A stretch of 8,045 nt of DNA from contig JAIFKN010000185.1 in NCBI GenBank assembly GCA_020049615.1, forward strand, positions 1 to 8,045. Direction: 5' to 3'. A program made the position numbers and the translations under genes. Every line of letters begins with the position of its first letter. Position 1 is the stretch's first letter. Of the stretch, positions 6,392 to 8,045 are shown piece after piece. Below the pieces are notes generated by a model, which searched no databases, had not been told where the DNA came from, and saw only the letters and a list, made by a program, of their open reading frames with translations. This stretch comes from a bacterium. Its GTDB lineage: Bacteria; Planctomycetota; UBA11346.

Positions 6392-6918
6392 TCGCCGTCC
6401 ACGCCTGCATAGCCGCCCTCGCCCTCGCCTGGTTCGCTGGCGATGCCATCCTCGGCCTCATCGTCGCCCCCCGGCTGTTCGTGCTCGCCGGCGAGCAGGG
6501 CGTCGGCTCGGCCTTCGCCGGCCTAGTCTTCGGCGACATCCTCTCGCGCTGGGTGGTGTATGCCGGCCTGCTCTGCGCCATCCCGATGGCCGTGCTGCTG
6601 TCGATCCTGGCCGGCCGCAGCCTCAAGCAGGTGGGCATCAAGGCCGCGATGCTGCCCGTGCTCGGCATCGTGCTGGTGCTGGCCGCGCACGGCATGACCG
6701 CCACCACCGTGGACAAGGGCAGGCAGACCGCGCAGGAGCTGCGCGAGAACCCGGATCCCGCCCGCCTGGAGCGCTTCCGCGGCGAATTCCACGCCCGCAG
6801 CCGCATGGTCATGGGCTTCGAGATGCTGACTGCCGTCGCCCTGGCGATCGGTGCGATCATGGCGGCCCACAGGACCGCGGGCTTCAGCCCGCGTCGGGAC
6901 CTCATCAGCGCGGGCTGA
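6388..6918 (+). CDS. DUF4149-like (TMEM205-type) integral membrane protein
   Basis: 176 residues with four likely membrane segments: about 2-33, 51-75, 86-103 and 140-160. The first carries 'WFAGDAILGLIVAPRLF' and the loop before the second 'AFAGLVFGDILSRW', which fit the DUF4149 layout (G..l..fvvAP.lF...A....a..f...f..). A soluble loop (about 108-138) holds 'RFRGEFHARSRMVMGFEM', like the conserved F..lH..S..... segment before the last helix in that family. The function of bacterial members is not established. The start is the ATG overlapping the stop of the Sm-like gene (ATGA), so it is the last cistron of the operon. The final ~15 residues ('RTAGFSPRRDLISAG') and the TGA at 6916-6918 are encoded by the REP-like palindrome, so the C-terminus was probably remodelled by repeat insertion. 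Confidence 0.72.
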   Translation: MIAVHACIAALALAWFAGDAILGLIVAPRLFVLAGEQGVGSAFAGLVFGDILSRWVVYAGLLCAIPMAVLLSILAGRSLKQVGIKAAMLPVLGIVLVLAAHGMTATTVDKGRQTAQELRENPDPARLERFRGEFHARSRMVMGFEMLTAVALAIGAIMAAHRTAGFSPRRDLISAG

Positions 6919-6932
6919 AGCCCGCGGCCCTG
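6870..6932. repeat. REP-like palindrome (GCGGGCTTCAGCCCGC family), possible bidirectional terminator
   Basis: The arms at 6870-6893 and 6909-6932 are inverted repeats at 23 of 24 positions, with the loop at 6894-6908. Each arm is itself a small hairpin: GCGGGCT, two bases, AGCCCGC. A pair of such units in opposite orientation is the architecture of REP/BIME elements, which are mobilised by RAYT (TnpA-REP) transposases; none is encoded in this window. The element lies between two converging genes, includes the stop of the DUF4149-like gene (6916-6918) and ends two bases before the sdhB stop. It could end transcription from both sides. There is no U-tract. Confidence 0.85.
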
Positions 6933-6933
6933 T

Positions 6934-7654
6934 TCAAGCCACGCTGCCGAAGACCACGGCACGCTTCAGTTGCGAGAGCGCAGCCGGGATGTCGATTTCT
7001 TTCGGGCACGCTTCCTTGCAGTTGAAGATGGTGTGGCAGCGCCACACGCCATTGCGGCCATTGACCGCGTCAATGCGCTCGGACTTGGCCTCGTCGCGGC
7101 TGTCGCCGATGAAGCGCCAGGCCTTGAGCAGCGCCGCCGGGCCGAGGTAGCTGTCGTTCTTCCAGAAGCTCGGGCAGGACGACGTGCAGCAACCGCACAG
7201 GATGCACTTGCTGGCGTCGTCGATCAGGTCGAACTGCTCAGGCGACTGGCGGCGTTCCTTGACCGGCTTCGGGCTGCTGGTGATCAGGTACGGCTGCACC
7301 GAGCGTAGATTGTGGTAGAAATGCTCCATATCGACGACCAGGTCCTTGATCACCGGGAAGCCCTTGAGCGGCTGCACCTCGATGACGTCGCCCTCGACAG
7401 GCCAGGCGGCTGGCGCCCTGGATGGTCATGCCGCAGGAGCCGCACACCGCGTGGCCGCAGCTGCGGCGGTAGGTCATCGAGCCGTCCTGCTCCCACTTGA
7501 TGCGGTTGAGCGCCGTCAGCACGCGCTCCATCGGATCGCAGGGCAGCTTGAACTCGTGCCAGCGCGGGGCCTTGTCCTTGGCCGGATCGAAGCGGAGGAC
7601 GCGGAAGGTCTTGACGACCTTGGCGGGAGCGGCGACGGGTGCGTTGGTGCTCAT
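6934..7654 (-). CDS. sdhB: Succinate dehydrogenase/fumarate reductase iron-sulfur subunit (frameshift near 7397)
   Basis: Carries electrons from the SdhA flavin to the membrane quinone site. From the ATG at 7652-7654, the first frame has the plant-type [2Fe-2S] cysteines C66, C71 and C74 in 'SCGHAVCGSCGM', and C86 in 'SRLAC'. It then breaks. The second frame picks up at about 7398 with 'VEGDVIEVQPLKGFPVIKD', then 'CILCGCCTSSCP' for [4Fe-4S]/[3Fe-4S] ligands and 'CHTIFNCKEACPK', ending with TGA at 6934-6936. The family usually has 12-15 residues between RLAC and the 'V.PL.GFPV' strand; here there are about eight. A loss of 3n+2 bases (about 11-14) therefore explains the join better than a single slip. 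The span encodes about 240 residues, near the normal length. The start lies one base after the sdhA stop (TAAGATG), so the two genes are coupled; AAGGAG lies a little far upstream (13 bases after GGAG). The gene converges on the operon at 4675-6918. Confidence 0.9.
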
Positions 7655-7655
7655 C

Positions 7656-8045
7656 TTAGTACTTCCGCTCCTTCGGTTTCATCTTCTCCATCATCTCCGG
7701 GCTCCAGCCGTCTTCGGGGTGCTCGGTGATGATGTACGGCCGGCGGTACTTCAGTTCGATCGAACCGTCGGGCTTCATCCAGGCGAAGGTGTGCTTGAGC
7801 CAGTTCTCGTCGTCGCGCTTGAGCTTGACCAGGTTGCCGTCGGGGCCGGGCTGCTGCCGTTCGTGCGCGCCGCGGCTCTCGTTGCGCACCAGGGCGCCTT
7901 CGATGATCACCAGCGAGTAGTCGATGAGGAAGCCGCACTCGATCGCTTCGAGCAGGTCGGTGTTGAACACCGTGCCCTTGTCCTGGATGCCGACGTCGGC
8001 GAAGCGGCGCTTCAGTCCGCGCACCGTCTCCAGCGCGGTCTTCAG
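7656..8045 (-). CDS. sdhA: Succinate dehydrogenase/fumarate reductase flavoprotein subunit, C-terminal part (5'-partial)
   Basis: The last ~129 residues of the FAD subunit; the gene continues beyond 8045 upstream. It reads 'LKTALETVRGLKRRFADVG', then 'LLEAIECGFLIDYSLVIIEGALVRNESRGAHER', the helical segment with the family's (R/K)xESRGAH motif, followed by 'DDENWLKHTFAWM' and 'IELKYRRPYI', which match the C-terminal domain that packs against the FAD domain and SdhB. A lysine- and glutamate-rich tail ends in 'MKPKERKY', with TAA at 7656-7658. The GTG at 8022-8024 is an internal valine, not a start, because the coding frame runs on to the window edge. The FAD-binding and active-site regions lie outside the window. 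The stop is one base from the sdhB ATG. Confidence 0.92.
   Translation of the reverse strand: MKTALETVRGLKRRFADVGIQDKGTVFNTDLLEAIECGFLIDYSLVIIEGALVRNESRGAHERQQPGPDGNLVKLKRDDENWLKHTFAWMKPDGSIELKYRRPYIITEHPEDGWSPEMMEKMKPKERKY

Noticed and set aside
1..8045. tRNA or rRNA genes
   Set aside because: No cloverleaf with a GTTCGA-type T-arm and no conserved rRNA segments were seen on either strand.

Overview
This is a high-GC, gene-dense bacterial chromosomal window. It is most likely from a planctomycete or a relative, probably a draft or metagenome contig. Pointers to Planctomycetota are inferences from remembered families, not a phylogeny: a Hanks-type Ser/Thr kinase, a small Sm-like protein ending in an 'RRVLLP...LSRLDDV' block, a small protein with an 'HRRRYLTYSGPVS..RG' block, and start codons that mostly lack clear Shine-Dalgarno sites.

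Layout. Plus strand 1-2582: the 3' part of the pyruvate dehydrogenase E2 gene, followed by the E3 gene (lpdA). A nested palindromic repeat lies between them, and lpdA carries an internal deletion or frameshift near 1900. From 2583 to 2823 there is no gene; it holds two GC-rich hairpins, the probable lpdA terminator, and a perfect 27-bp direct repeat. Minus strand 2824-4568: a possible three-gene cluster, read right to left, of a Trm112-like protein (start 4568), a small LigD-phosphoesterase-like protein lying in a repeat-bounded cassette, and a frameshifted Ser/Thr kinase. Plus strand 4675-6918: a tight, overlapping three-gene operon of a DHH/DHHA1 phosphoesterase with an N-terminal Rossmann-like domain, the small Sm-like protein and a DUF4149-like membrane protein. 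A 63-bp REP-like palindrome follows. Minus strand 6934-8045: sdhB (frameshifted) and the 3' end of sdhA, converging on the previous operon.

How the genes work together. The two ends of the window are central carbon metabolism: acetyl-CoA formation by PDH E2/E3, and succinate oxidation or fumarate reduction by SdhAB. The middle is accessory or signalling: a protein kinase, a nucleotide or nano-RNA phosphoesterase, and small proteins of unknown role.

Two themes stand out. First, three genes that should be intact (lpdA, the kinase, sdhB) are each broken once, and the E2 stop is also lost. Two of the breaks look like small deletions, not single-base slips, so assembly error and real decay both need testing. 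Second, three different inverted-repeat families sit at gene boundaries and run into the coding ends of neighbouring genes. The clearest candidate for something new is the 363-bp cassette bounded by 29-bp inverted repeats at 3936-4298; the DHH/Sm-like/DUF4149 operon comes next.
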